Below, piece after piece: positions 44,997-57,999 of a DNA stretch of 64,000 nucleotides (position 1 is its first letter; every line of letters begins with the position of its first letter). The position numbers were made by a program, and so were the translations under genes. Source of the stretch: Actinomadura meyerae (lineage in GTDB: Bacteria; Actinomycetota; Actinomycetes; Streptosporangiales; Streptosporangiaceae); the NCBI RefSeq assembly GCF_900188445.1, contig NZ_FZOR01000005.1, positions 62,001-126,000 on the forward strand, written 5' to 3'. The notes beneath the pieces are model-generated. The model was not told where the DNA came from, searched no databases, and worked only from the letters and a program-made list of their open reading frames with translations.

Positions 44997-45617
44997 ATGG
45001 AGACCGACCACGCGGCCGCCGGGTTGCTCGCGCTGGACACGACCGGGCTGCTGGCGTTCTTCGCCACGCTGCCCGCCCCGGAGATCGAGGAGATGGACGG
45101 GGAGTACACCGCCCGGCTGCTGGCCCAGCCCGGCGTGTTCGCCTCGGTGACCGGGCGTGCGACGGTGTCGAATCCGCTCGCGCCGTGGTTGTGCAAGGCG
45201 TTCCGGCCCGTCGACGGCCGGACCGGGCGCGGCTACAACACCTTCCGCCAGTTCGGCCGCGTCCGACAGCGCTATCCGATGCACACGCTCATCGCGCCGT
45301 CGCGCTACGACGGCCGTCCCGCCTACACGCTGGTCTACCGCGCCTACGCCTCGATGTGCGGGGCGATCAACATGGTGGACGAGGTCCGCCGCGCCGCACC
45401 CGGCGTCTACCTGGGCATCGGAACCTGGGGGTTCACCGCACGTCAGCGCCGCATCCCGCTGCCCTTCCTTCTCACCGGCCCCGTCGGCGCCTACCGCGGT
45501 GACATCGGCACCGCCCGCCGCGGCTTCACCCCGGGCCCGCGCGAACTGCCCGGCCGCCCCGTCCCCGGCAGCGGCCCCCTCACCATCACCCACGCGACCG
45601 AAGGAACCCCCACATGA
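44997..45617 (+). CDS. Conserved hypothetical protein coupled to an SDR
   Basis: 206 residues from ATG 44997 (GAGGTGGGA upstream). It has an N-terminal segment TTGLLAFFATLPAPEIEEMD with GEYTARLLAQPG, then SNPLAPWLCKAFRPVDGRTG, a strand-rich core (MHTLIAPSRYDGRPAYTLVY, GVYLGIGTWGFTARQRR) and a Pro/Gly-rich end. No cofactor or catalytic motif is seen. The fold looks like a small beta-barrel. The stop overlaps the SDR start (ATGA), so they are co-translated and probably under TetR control. The function is likely tied to the SDR substrate. Confidence 0.6.
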   Translation: METDHAAAGLLALDTTGLLAFFATLPAPEIEEMDGEYTARLLAQPGVFASVTGRATVSNPLAPWLCKAFRPVDGRTGRGYNTFRQFGRVRQRYPMHTLIAPSRYDGRPAYTLVYRAYASMCGAINMVDEVRRAAPGVYLGIGTWGFTARQRRIPLPFLLTGPVGAYRGDIGTARRGFTPGPRELPGRPVPGSGPLTITHATEGTPT

Positions 45618-46414
45618 CCACCATCCCCCGCACCGCGCTCATCACCGGCGCCTCTGCCGGCATCGGCGCGACCTTCGCCCGCCACCTGGCCGCCCGCGGC
45701 TACCAGCTCCTGCTGGTCGCCCGCCGTACCGACCGCCTCCAGGAGCTGGCCGCGGAGCTGACCCGGCAGCACGATGGGCGGCGCTATGAGGTGTTCGCCG
45801 CCGACCTCACCGACCCGGCCGCCCCCAGCGCGATCATGGACTACGCGGACGCCGAGGGCTTGGACATCGACGTCCTCATCAACAACGCCGGGCTGTCGGG
45901 CAAGTCCGCGTTCGCCGACACCACCTGGGACACGCTGGCCGGGGAGATCCAGCTGATGGTGACCGCCCAGACCGAACTCGCCCACCTGGTCATCCCAGGC
46001 ATGAAGAAGCGCCGCTGGGGCCGCATCGTCAACCTGTCCTCCGTCGCCGCGTTCGCACCACCCGCCGCGAGCCTTCTCTACACCGGCATCAAGTCCTACG
46101 TCCTCAACACCTCCCAGGCCCTCGACATGGAGCTCAAACCGCACGGCATCCACGTCACCGCCCTGTGCCCCGGCTTCACCCACACCGAATTCCACGACGT
46201 CATGGGCACCCGCGACAAAGCCAACCGCCTTCCCCGCATCCTGTGGCAGCAGCCGGAAGCCGTCGTGGCCGAAGGTTGGAAAGCCGTCCAGAACGGCAAA
46301 CCCGTGTGCGTCCCCGGCCTCGTCAACAAGATCTCCGCCGCCGCCATGAAGCCCCTGCCCATCCGCCTGGGCTACCTCGCCGGACGCACCTTCAACCCCT
46401 TCAAGAACAGCTGA
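45614..46414 (+). CDS. Short-chain dehydrogenase/reductase (classical)
   Basis: 266 residues. The NAD(P) site is TALITGASAGIGATFA and the Arg-Arg at RRTDRL favours NADP. The active site has Ser in RIVNLSSVAAF and YTGIKSYV (Tyr-x-x-x-Lys), with NNAGLSGKS before. The C-terminal KPLPIRLGYLAGRTF is typical of a subgroup acting on lipid-like carbonyls. It is the second gene of the TetR-controlled unit. The next SDR gene begins 200 bases downstream. Confidence 0.85.
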   Translation: MTTIPRTALITGASAGIGATFARHLAARGYQLLLVARRTDRLQELAAELTRQHDGRRYEVFAADLTDPAAPSAIMDYADAEGLDIDVLINNAGLSGKSAFADTTWDTLAGEIQLMVTAQTELAHLVIPGMKKRRWGRIVNLSSVAAFAPPAASLLYTGIKSYVLNTSQALDMELKPHGIHVTALCPGFTHTEFHDVMGTRDKANRLPRILWQQPEAVVAEGWKAVQNGKPVCVPGLVNKISAAAMKPLPIRLGYLAGRTFNPFKNS

Positions 46415-46620
46415 CCGAGACCTCGATACCGGAGAACCCGGCATGCTTGATCGCCGCGAGCTGCCCCTGATGTCGGCCCCGAATCCTTGACTGACCTGCC
46501 GAATACGATGGGGACCTCGGCAACATCGAGCATCCGTCCCACGTCGACGCCATCCCGGCCGCCGCGCTCGCTGAACTCCGAAGGGCCGGCCGCGGCGGCC
46601 GGCAGCGGAAAGGAGCGATG

Positions 46621-47401
46621 ATGAGCAGGCTCGCACTCGTCACCGGTGCCACTTCCGGCATCGGCAGGGCTTTCGCCGAACGCCTGGCCGCGGACGGCTA
46701 CGACCTGGTGCTGGTGGGCCGGCGCAAGGAGCGGCTGGACGAGTTCGCCGGCGCGCACCCGGAGGTCGGCGTACGGACCGTCGCCGCCGATCTGTCCAGC
46801 GGCGACGCCATCGACGAGGTGGCCCGGATCTGCGCGACCGAGCCGCTGACCATGCTGGTGAACAACGCGGGCGTCGCCCACTACATGCCGCTCGCCGAGC
46901 TCCCCGCCGACAAGGCCGCCGAGCTCGTCGGCGTGAAGGTCCTCGCGCCCACGACGCTCATGCGCGCCGCCGTCGCGGGCATGCAGGAGCGCGGCGAGGG
47001 CACGATCATCAACGTCTCCGGCATGATCGCCTTCAGCGGTCCCGCGCCGCACTCCCAGATGCCCCGCCGCGCCGTGTACGGCCGGAAGCCTGGCCTACCT
47101 CGTCGCGATGTCCCAGATCCTGAGCGCGGAACTGGAGGGCACGGGAGTCCGGGTCCAGGTCGTGTGCCCCGGCGTGGTGGCCACCGAGTTCCACGAGCGC
47201 CAGGGCCTCGACATGAGCGCGGTGCCCCGCATGACCGCCGACGACGTCGTGACCGCGAGCCTGCGCGGCCTGGAGCTGGGCGAGACCGTCTGCGCCCCGG
47301 GCGTCGAGGACGCGAGCCTGCTCGACGCGGTCTTCCAGGCCGACCTCGCCGCCTTCGGCGCGCAGAGCCCGGAACTCGCCTCGCGCTACCGCTCCGCCTG
47401 A
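46621..47401 (+). pseudogene. Short-chain dehydrogenase with a single-base frameshift
   Basis: AAAGGAGCG precedes ATG 46618/46621. The frame encodes a good SDR up to about base 47078 (LALVTGATSGIGRAFAERLA; NNAGVAHYMPLAE; TIINVSGMIAFSG). The expected continuation (AGSLAYLVAMSQILSAELEG, VQVVCPGVVATEFH, DDVVTASLRGLEL) lies in the next frame and ends at 47401. One extra G in TACGGCC (about 47078-47082) explains the shift. After repair the usual YxxxK would read YAGSL, so the lysine is also missing. It may be a pseudogene or a sequencing error. Confidence 0.75.
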
Positions 47402-47512
47402 GCCGGGCCGGCGCGGCCGTCCGGATGGCGGTATCGCGTCGCGGTGGTCCGGCGCCGACCGCCGGGCCACCGTCAGGCCGTCAGCGGGTTCCCCGGGCGC
47501 CTCGGCGAGCGC

Positions 47513-48469
47513 CTAGCGGATCGCCGCATCGGCCGCGCGCGTCGGTTCCGGGGTCCAGACGCCGTTGCCGGGTCGTCCGGGATAGCGGGCGGTGAGGTGG
47601 TCGCGGAGTGCGGTGAGGGCCGGGTGGGCGTTGTCGGTGCGCCACACCAGCTCGCCGGGGTAGACGGGAGTCGGGTCCACCAGCGGGATGCGGCGCAGGG
47701 CGTGCCCGGCGGGCCATGCCAGCGGTGTCTCCTCGCCGACGAAGGTGGCCGCCGTCGATGACCCCGCGATCGTGTCGAAGAGCGCCTCGATGCCGAAGTC
47801 GGGACCGATCGTGTCGATGGTGAATCCGAATTCGGCGGCGAGCAGGTCGTAGTAGGCCGTCCACTCGGTGCCGGGAACGTTGCCCGGCATCCAGATGCGG
47901 TGGCCGGCCAGCTGGGCGGGGGTGATCGAGCGGGCCTCGGCGAAGGGGTGGCGGGGTCCGGTGAACAGGTGCAGCGGCTCGTCGAGCACGGGGACGGACT
48001 CGACGCCTTCGGGAAGCGGCCGGTCGAGGAGGGCGACGGCGCGGATCGTCGCGTCGATGGCGCCGGAGCGCACGGCCTCGACCGCCTCGGCACCGGCGTG
48101 GAGCGTGACGATGTCGAGCGCGGTGTCGGAGTGCGTCCGGTGGAAGGCGCGCAGCAGCCCGGCCGTGGCGACCTGCCGGTGGACGACGTCCACCCGCAAC
48201 GCCCTGCTGCCGGGCCGCACGGAGGCCGCGGCGCGCTCGGCGGCGTCGAGCAGCGCCCTGGCGTGCGGCAGGAACGCCTGCCCGTCGATGGTGAGGCGCG
48301 CCCCGCTGGGCACGCGCGCGAAGAGCTTCACGCCCAGGGAGTTCTCCAGGGCAGCGACGCGTTTCGACACGGCCTGCTGCGTCACTGAGAGTTCGGCCGC
48401 GGCCTCCTGGAACTGTCCCGCGTCCGCGACGGCGACGAAGGTGGCCACGGCGTTGAGATCCACAACCAC
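47513..48469 (-). CDS. LysR-family transcriptional regulator
   Basis: 318 residues from GTG 48469 (two more GTG codons follow within 9 bases). Winged helix: VATFVAVADAGQFQEAAAEL, SVTQQAVSKRVAALENSLGV. Sensor domain: SRALRVDVVHRQVATAGLLR, LAGHRIWMPGNVPGTEW. It is divergent from dnaE. A perfect palindrome lies 12 bases upstream. The target could be its own gene or the upstream SDR; there is no reason to link it with dnaE. Confidence 0.83.
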   Translation of the reverse strand: MVVDLNAVATFVAVADAGQFQEAAAELSVTQQAVSKRVAALENSLGVKLFARVPSGARLTIDGQAFLPHARALLDAAERAAASVRPGSRALRVDVVHRQVATAGLLRAFHRTHSDTALDIVTLHAGAEAVEAVRSGAIDATIRAVALLDRPLPEGVESVPVLDEPLHLFTGPRHPFAEARSITPAQLAGHRIWMPGNVPGTEWTAYYDLLAAEFGFTIDTIGPDFGIEALFDTIAGSSTAATFVGEETPLAWPAGHALRRIPLVDPTPVYPGELVWRTDNAHPALTALRDHLTARYPGRPGNGVWTPEPTRAADAAIR

Positions 48470-48480
48470 AGCCTAGGCGT

Positions 48481-48495
48481 ACAACCACGGGTTGT
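48481..48495. promoter_or_regulatory. Palindrome upstream of the LysR gene
   Basis: ACAACC-ACG-GGTTGT, a perfect inverted repeat in the short LysR-dnaE gap. The half-site ACAACC recurs at 48462-48467 over the LysR start. It is probably the autoregulatory site. Confidence 0.4.
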
Positions 48496-48553
48496 CGGGA
48501 TGGGGATGTCGGTTGTTTGCTCCGCTTCGTTTGCGCTGGCTTTCATGGCCGCC

Positions 48554-52150
<3,597 letters not shown>

Positions 52151-52190
52151 ACCCCTCCGGCAGTCGTCCTTTCGTATTCGCGGACGGGAG

Positions 52191-53207
52191 TCAGCGGCCG
52201 AGGGCCTGGCGCAGGGTCAGGCCGTGGCGGGACTTGAGGCGGCGCAACTCCCAGAGGCTCACCGCCGTGACCGACAGCGGGCCGCCGAGGATGATCGCGA
52301 ACCGCACCGCCATGGGGGCGCCCTCGTAGTCGTTGGAGAACAGGTCCATGACCGCGAGGACCCAGACCAGGACGGTCGCGATGATGGGGGGCAGGACCTC
52401 GTGGATATCGGCGGTACGGGCGATGTGCACCAGCGAGATGATGACGCCGTAGCACACGAAGAAGAACACCCACAGCGCCAGCACGCAGAGGGAGACGAGA
52501 TACATGAGCATCACGTAGTCGGACGTCGTCGGGTTCTCGGGCGGGTCCTCGATGGGGCCGCCGGTAAGGACGCCGTCGGCCAGCAGGACAAAGTAGAGGA
52601 CCCCGCCCGCGATGGCGAGCAGCGACCCGAGCGGCTTCAGCGACCGCAGGAAGTACATGCGCCGGTTGTGCGCACGGCTGGCGGCGATGAACGCGCCGAC
52701 GACGACCGGGAACGCGGCCGGCAGGACCACGGCGGACGTCGCCATCTGGTTGGCCCGGTCGTGCGCCAGGGACCCGGCGTCCGCGACGAGGCGGTACGAC
52801 GTCATGACCCATGCCGCCGCGATGAGACCGACCACCGCGCGGATGAACTGGATCTTCCGGACGAGCGGGTCGTCCACCCGGCCCTGCCGCGACGGCCTGC
52901 ACACCTGATGCACGGCCACGAACGGGTTGGCCAGCCGCAGCACCCGCCAGATCCACCCCGGCCGGTGCGGAGGCGGGGGCGGGGGCGGCGGGCCCCAGCC
53001 CGGCTGGGGGCCGCGGAAAGGCGGGCCCGGGTACGGCGGGCCCGGATGCGGCGGGCCCGGGTACGGCGGCCCCGGATGCGGCGGGCCCGGGTACGGAGAC
53101 CGCCCGGGGGGTGGTGGCGGCATTCCCCGGCTCGGCGGCGGCGGGGGCGGCCCGTACGGTTGATGCCCACCGCCATAGGGCCCCCACGGCCCCTGCCCAG
53201 CGCTCAT
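52191..53207 (-). CDS. DUF4328 multi-pass membrane protein with Pro/Gly-rich N-terminus
   Basis: 338 residues from ATG 53207; an upstream in-frame ATG lies at 53264. Residues about 5-80 are Pro/Gly/Tyr repeats (PPYPGPPHPGP units). The remainder has the DUF4328 pattern: LANPFVAVHQVCRPSRQG, then about six helices (FIRAVVGLIAAAWVMTSYRL; LGSLLAIAGGVLYFVLLADG; CVLALWVFFFVCYGVIISLV). Family function is unknown; a Pro-rich cytoplasmic tail suggests protein contacts. It converges with dnaE across 40 bases. Confidence 0.75.
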   Translation of the reverse strand: MSAGQGPWGPYGGGHQPYGPPPPPPSRGMPPPPPGRSPYPGPPHPGPPYPGPPHPGPPYPGPPFRGPQPGWGPPPPPPPPHRPGWIWRVLRLANPFVAVHQVCRPSRQGRVDDPLVRKIQFIRAVVGLIAAAWVMTSYRLVADAGSLAHDRANQMATSAVVLPAAFPVVVGAFIAASRAHNRRMYFLRSLKPLGSLLAIAGGVLYFVLLADGVLTGGPIEDPPENPTTSDYVMLMYLVSLCVLALWVFFFVCYGVIISLVHIARTADIHEVLPPIIATVLVWVLAVMDLFSNDYEGAPMAVRFAIILGGPLSVTAVSLWELRRLKSRHGLTLRQALGR

Positions 53208-53459
53208 CGACGCCCCCGTACTCTTCGCATGCGGCCGGACGCTCATCGTACTGGTCAACATCATCTTCGAAGCGTCGAAAATGCATGTAAATCCGCCGGA
53301 GCCCTCGGTGGCCGTTGGACGGCCTCAGAGTCTCCTCAGAAGGTCCGCAGACCGTCCTCAAGCGTCGAATGGTCCGGGCGTCCGAGACTCGGGATCGCAC
53401 GGGGGGCGCCGATCCGGCGCAACGCCCCTGATCAGCCAGACGCGACGAAGGGCGTCACC

Positions 53460-53927
53460 ATGCAGCAGAGCACCGTTCACCGCAAGCGCACGGCACGCAC
53501 CATCACCGCCTTCGGGGCGGCGGGGATCGCGGCCGCCGGCCTGATCGCCGGGGCGGTTCCGGCCGGGGCCGCCACCCTGCAGGCGGCCGTGTTCCCCGAC
53601 CACGTCGAGTTCCTCGGCAACGAGAGCAACGCCAACGTCTCCGGCCCGGTGAAGCTGTCCATCTGGCCGGACGGGACGTGGAACATCTACTCGCAGACCC
53701 GCAACGGGCGCCCCGCCTTCCGGAACGTCCACTGGACGTGCGTCGTCACCGTGACGATCGGCTCGACGAGCACCGCGACCAGTGTCAGGACCAACACCGT
53801 CAAGATCAGGACCAGGCAGAGCCACACGTTCAACGTGTCCGGCACCAACGCGGACCTCGCCGCCAACTACACCTCGATCATCAACCCCACCTTCGGCAGG
53901 GTCGACTGCGACATCCACTTCGGCTAG
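53460..53927 (+). CDS. Small secreted protein of unknown function
   Basis: 155 residues from ATG 53460 (GAAGGG upstream). Signal peptide about 1-37 (AAGLIAGAVPAGAA). The mature part is strand-rich and Thr/Ser/Asn-rich (HVEFLGNESNANVSGPV, IWPDGTWNIYSQTRNG, SHTFNVSGTNADLAANYTSI), with two Cys (in HWTCVVTV and VDCDIHF) that probably form one disulfide. No family is recognised. It resembles small beta-sandwich proteins secreted by actinomycetes. It has its own promoter region and a terminator downstream. Confidence 0.65.
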   Translation: MQQSTVHRKRTARTITAFGAAGIAAAGLIAGAVPAGAATLQAAVFPDHVEFLGNESNANVSGPVKLSIWPDGTWNIYSQTRNGRPAFRNVHWTCVVTVTIGSTSTATSVRTNTVKIRTRQSHTFNVSGTNADLAANYTSIINPTFGRVDCDIHFG

Positions 53928-53953
53928 CCGACCGGCGGACCGCCTCGGCCGGA

Positions 53954-54003
53954 GGTGACCGCCGGTGGGCCGCCCGCGCGGAGGCTCCCCACCGGCGGTC
54001 ACC
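53954..54003. terminator. Bidirectional hairpin terminator
   Basis: A perfect 16-bp stem, GGTGACCGCCGGTGGG (53954-53969) with CCCACCGGCGGTCACC (53988-54003), and an 18-base loop. It lies between convergent genes, 5 bases from the stop of the regulator gene. Confidence 0.7.
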
Positions 54004-54007
54004 TGAT

Positions 54008-57000
54008 TCAGGAGAGGCGTTCGAGGAGTTGCTCGGTGCGGCGACCGATGTGTGCGAAGCCGAACTGAGCGGCGGTCGTCTTCGCTTCTGTGGCGAGAGA
54101 ACGCGCCCGGTCGGGTTCGGCTTCGGCTTCGGCTTCGGCGAGCAGTTCGGCATGGGCGAGCCGGGTGCGGGCGACGAACAGGGGTGCCCACAGGCGGTGG
54201 TTGACGGTGAGTGCGAGGTCGTAGGCGTCGGCCGCGTCCTCGACGCGGCCGACGGTCGCGAGCGCGAGACCGAGCCCGTACGCGATCGCCCCCTCGGTGG
54301 TCGCTCCCGTGCTGGCGACCTGGCCCCGCCAGCGGCCGAGGACCGGCACGAGCCGGGACGCGGAGCCGGGAAGGGCGAGCGCATGGCAGACCTCCGCCCA
54401 CAGCATCAGGGTCGTCGACCAGAACTGGGGCGCGCCGCCGGACGAGACGTCGAGGTGCTCGGCGAGCGCCCGTGCCTCCGATTCGCGGCCGAGTTCGCAC
54501 CACACGTAGGCGAGTCCGGCCCTGAAGACCTCCAACGAGGGGTTCTCTTCATGGATCTGCTCGATCGGCTCGGCGACTTCGGCGAGGCGGTCCTGCGCTC
54601 GGCGGATCTGGAAGAGCTGGCCGGCGTAGCCGAAGAACGCCTCGGGCTGCCCGGTCGCGACCCCGATGTCGAGCGCGGCGTGGGCGGCGGCCTCGGCTCC
54701 GTCCAGATCGCCGTCCAGGAAGAAGTGGATCGAGCGCGTCTGCTCGTTGGTCCAGCGGACGTACGGTTCCGGGCTGCGCCGGGCGAACGAGTCCCGGATG
54801 CGCTTCTCCCGGTTCATCGCGTCGCGGTCGCCGCGTTCCAGCGCGATCTCCTCGTAGGACATCGAGAGCATGCCGCGCAACTGGGCGTCGCCGGTGCGTT
54901 CCGCGGCGGCGACGCCCTCGTGCAGCAGGACGACACGGCGTTCCAGCGCGTCCGGGATGCGCAGCGCACTCTCCGCGAGGCGCGCCGCACGCGCGATGAC
55001 GCGATCGTCACCGGCCTCGCGGGCGAGTGCCAGCGCACGCGAGGCGGCCTCTTCGACCTGCTCGTCCGGGGCGCCGTGAAGCTCGATGGCGAGGATCGCG
55101 TGGAGGAGCGCACCGTCCGATACCCGGGGCCGTGTCGCGATCGCGCGGCGCAGGATCTCGACCCGCTCCTCGTCGATCATCGCGAACTGGCTGACGTCGC
55201 CGCGGTTGTTGGCGAGCGCCGCGCGGACGAGGAGGTCGTCGTGCCCGAGGCCGATGGCGAGGCGGCCTGCTTCGAGAAGCGTTCCGCGATGTGCGGGGTC
55301 ACCGGCCTGGCGTTGCGCGGTGCCGAGACCGACCAGGGTCTCGCAGCGCTGCGTCACGTCTCCGCCGGGCAGGAGTTCGAGGGCTTGGCCGTACCAGGTG
55401 ACCGCTTCGTCGGGCGCGAGGTGGGCCAAGGCATAGTCGCCCGCTCGCCGCGCGTACTCGGCGGCCTTGGCGCGGTTGTGGGGGGCGAGCGCGTGGATCC
55501 AGTGGTGGGCGATCTCGCCGGCCCGCTCGTCCGTGTCGCCGTCGTTCCGCCGCTCCAGCGCCGTGGCGACCGCCTGGTGGGAGATCGCCCGCGCGGTGGG
55601 GCTCAGCTCCGCGTACAGGGTGTGGGCGACGATGGCGTGCGTGAACGCGAACCGTCCGGCGGTGTCGGTGACGAGCGCGTTGTCGACGGCGGGTGCGAGG
55701 CGTTCGAACGTCCGGGCGGGGTCCTCGCCGAGCAGGGCGGCGAGCAGGTCGAGCTCGAAGTCCCGGCCGATGACCGACGCAGTGTCGAGTGCCTCGCGGG
55801 TCTTCGGCCCGAGGCGCTCGACGCGGCGGACCACGACCTCGCGCACGCTGACGGGGAGCCCGCGGGAGCGCAGGTGGTCCGGAGCCGTCCAGCGGCCGTC
55901 GTCCCGCTTGGCGACGGCTCCGGTCTCGGCGAGGTGGCGGAGGATCTCGGTGACGAAGAACGGGTTGCCCTCGGTCTCGGCCCGCAGCATGTCCCGTAAG
56001 GCGAGTCCATCGCGGTCCATCTCGTGGCCCGCGACGGACTCCAGGAGGTCGAGCACCTCGCCGTCGTCGAGACCGCGTAACGCCAGCCGGGTGACGCCCG
56101 GTTCGCGATGGGTCGCGGCCAGCAGCGCGGCCAGCGGATGCGAGGCGTCGAAGTCGGACTCCCGGAACGTCCCGATCACCAGCACCGGCGTCGTCAGCGC
56201 CCGCCCGACGAGGTGGCGCGCGAGAGCGAGCGTCTGCACGTCCGCCCAATGCAGGTCGTCGAGGACGACGAGCGCCGGTCCACCGCGCACCGAGACCGCA
56301 CCGAGCACGTCGACGACCGAGCTGTAGACCGCGAAGCGTGCGGAGTCCGATTCGAGGTCGGCCGCGCCCGTCCCGCCCAGCAGCGGCGCGAGCGCTTCGC
56401 GGCGTCCGGCGAAGACGTCGGGGGCATGGTGGTCGAGGCTCGTCAGCACCTCCCGCCAGGGCTGGTACGGGATGGACAGCTCCTCGTCGCAACGCCCGTA
56501 CAGCACCACCGCCTCGTGGTGCTTCGCCGCCGCGAACACCGAGCACAGCGTCGTCTTGCCGATCCCGGCCTCTCCGCTCACCAGAACCACCCGGCGCCTG
56601 CCCGAGGCGAGGACATCCTTCCAGGCGTCGGCGAGCACCACACGCTCATGGTCTCGGCCCGCGAACCCCAAGCCCGAGGACGCCGCCAGCCTGGCGGGCA
56701 GGGGGACGTCGCGCCGGGTTCCCGGGCCGTCCGCGGCCGGCGCCTGCTCGACCGTCCCGACGAACTGGTAGCCGCGCCGGAACACCGTGCGGATCAGCCG
56801 CTGCTGCCTGCCGGTGTCGCCGATCGCCATGCGGGCCGTCCGGAGCGCCGTGGTGACCGCCGCCTCGCTCACGAAGCGGTCGCCCCACACCGCGTCGAGG
56901 AGCTCCTCCTTGGACACGACCCGGTCGCGGTGCTCGATCAGGTGGTGGAGGACGTCGAGCGCCCTCGGCTCGACCGGGATGCGTTTTCCCGCGAGCCGTA

Positions 57001-57058
57001 ATTCACAAAGGGAGGTGTCGAGCTCGAATCCGTCGAAACGGTACAAACCCCCATGCAC
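54008..57058 (-). CDS. Large winged-helix/AAA/TPR transcriptional regulator
   Basis: 1016 residues from GTG 57058. The OmpR/PhoB-type winged helix is N-terminal (about 5-100: VEPRALDVLHHLIEHRDRVV, LIRTVFRRGYQFVG). It is followed by an AAA_16-type ATPase with Walker A VSGEAGIGKTTL and Walker B LVVLDDLHWADVQ, an SVREVVVRRVERLGPKTREAL segment, and TPR-like helices to the end. These are the CadC/BTAD-like large regulators that control accessory or secondary-metabolite genes in response to an unknown ligand. The target is not evident; neighbours are a secreted protein gene and an unknown gene. Confidence 0.82.
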   Translation of the reverse strand: MHGGLYRFDGFELDTSLCELRLAGKRIPVEPRALDVLHHLIEHRDRVVSKEELLDAVWGDRFVSEAAVTTALRTARMAIGDTGRQQRLIRTVFRRGYQFVGTVEQAPAADGPGTRRDVPLPARLAASSGLGFAGRDHERVVLADAWKDVLASGRRRVVLVSGEAGIGKTTLCSVFAAAKHHEAVVLYGRCDEELSIPYQPWREVLTSLDHHAPDVFAGRREALAPLLGGTGAADLESDSARFAVYSSVVDVLGAVSVRGGPALVVLDDLHWADVQTLALARHLVGRALTTPVLVIGTFRESDFDASHPLAALLAATHREPGVTRLALRGLDDGEVLDLLESVAGHEMDRDGLALRDMLRAETEGNPFFVTEILRHLAETGAVAKRDDGRWTAPDHLRSRGLPVSVREVVVRRVERLGPKTREALDTASVIGRDFELDLLAALLGEDPARTFERLAPAVDNALVTDTAGRFAFTHAIVAHTLYAELSPTARAISHQAVATALERRNDGDTDERAGEIAHHWIHALAPHNRAKAAEYARRAGDYALAHLAPDEAVTWYGQALELLPGGDVTQRCETLVGLGTAQRQAGDPAHRGTLLEAGRLAIGLGHDDLLVRAALANNRGDVSQFAMIDEERVEILRRAIATRPRVSDGALLHAILAIELHGAPDEQVEEAASRALALAREAGDDRVIARAARLAESALRIPDALERRVVLLHEGVAAAERTGDAQLRGMLSMSYEEIALERGDRDAMNREKRIRDSFARRSPEPYVRWTNEQTRSIHFFLDGDLDGAEAAAHAALDIGVATGQPEAFFGYAGQLFQIRRAQDRLAEVAEPIEQIHEENPSLEVFRAGLAYVWCELGRESEARALAEHLDVSSGGAPQFWSTTLMLWAEVCHALALPGSASRLVPVLGRWRGQVASTGATTEGAIAYGLGLALATVGRVEDAADAYDLALTVNHRLWAPLFVARTRLAHAELLAEAEAEAEPDRARSLATEAKTTAAQFGFAHIGRRTEQLLERLS

Positions 57059-57225
57059 GCGTGGATGCTACCACTCGGGCCCGCCCGAACTCCGCGACGC
57101 ACCCGGGCACTACCTTGGCCAATTCCGGTCCGCAGCCCGGCCACACCGGACGGGCGCCAGATGGGACCGAGGACACCGAAATGCCCAAGAAATAACGTCC
57201 GCATCGGCCCCGAAAATGTCAGCCG

Positions 57226-57816
57226 CTACTCCACGCCGCTTTGCGGAAATTGGATTTGTATGATCGTCGCGGCTCCGCGCATTGGCCGCCCCTCGTGCAT
57301 GGTGATGACGTCACCCGGTGCGAGATGGCACCAGTGGAGCGGCGTGAGCGGGAGCAGCCTGATCGCGCCGGATCCGCCTGGCGGGATCTCGGGCGCCGAC
57401 TCGACGCGGATGGCGGCGACGCTCAGGTCATCGTGTCCCTCGGGGGCCGTCCGGCCGATGGACCACAAAGGCCGGAGCCGTCCATCGCTCGGGACGGGAA
57501 GGCTGCGTCCGCCCTCGTCCGGGGGAAGCAGCCGCAGGTGCGCTCTGATCAGGCCGTTCAGCGTCTCGGACCGTCGCCAGCGGAGCCAGGCGACGTCGCT
57601 TTGCAGCCACAACTGCTGAGCCGCGTCGATGAGCAGGTCCCAGTACTGGGCCGACTGCCACCGGATGCCGTCGAAGTCCTCGAGTACGCCCAGGGCGACC
57701 TCCCACTCGTCATGGCCGAGGTAGTCCCGTACGTCGTCGGCGCCGAGGCCCGCGTCGCTCCTTGCGTCCGCCGGAATGAGCTCAGTCGCACGGCGCAGGA
57801 GGTCGGGCACGTCCAT
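57226..57816 (-). CDS. Hypothetical protein with EF-Tu domain-3-like C-terminus
   Basis: 196 residues from ATG 57816; the frame is open to 57858. The N-terminal half is helical and acidic with many Trp (DEWEVALGVLEDFDGIRWQS; QLWLQSDVAWLRWRRSETLN). The C-terminal 60 residues (LSVAAIRVESAPEIPPGGSG, LTPLHWCHLAPGDVITMHEG, RGAATIIQI) resemble the last beta-barrel of elongation factor Tu-like proteins, without any GTPase domain. Such proteins are seen in actinomycetes as possible immunity or toxin-linked proteins; here this is a guess. It stands alone. Confidence 0.5.
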   Translation of the reverse strand: MDVPDLLRRATELIPADARSDAGLGADDVRDYLGHDEWEVALGVLEDFDGIRWQSAQYWDLLIDAAQQLWLQSDVAWLRWRRSETLNGLIRAHLRLLPPDEGGRSLPVPSDGRLRPLWSIGRTAPEGHDDLSVAAIRVESAPEIPPGGSGAIRLLPLTPLHWCHLAPGDVITMHEGRPMRGAATIIQIQFPQSGVE

Positions 57817-57916
57817 CGAACGATTGTGACCTCCCACGGCTAATGGCCACATCCTCACGGCCTGCCCTGCCCGCCGAAGCTAGCTGAAGCCTGCGAGCAG
57901 GGAGGTCGAGACGTGG

Positions 57917-57951
57917 AAAGCCCGTCCGGTTCCGTTGGCCGGACGGGCTTT
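57917..57951. terminator. Hairpin terminator of the sulfonate operon
   Basis: A perfect 13-bp stem, AAAGCCCGTCCGG (57917-57929) with CCGGACGGGCTTT (57939-57951), and a 9-base loop. It lies about 50 bases past the ssuD stop on the minus strand. Confidence 0.75.
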
Positions 57952-57999
57952 CTCACGCGTTCTCAGATCGGCTCCGGGGGTGGGTCGCCGGCCCTCGGG

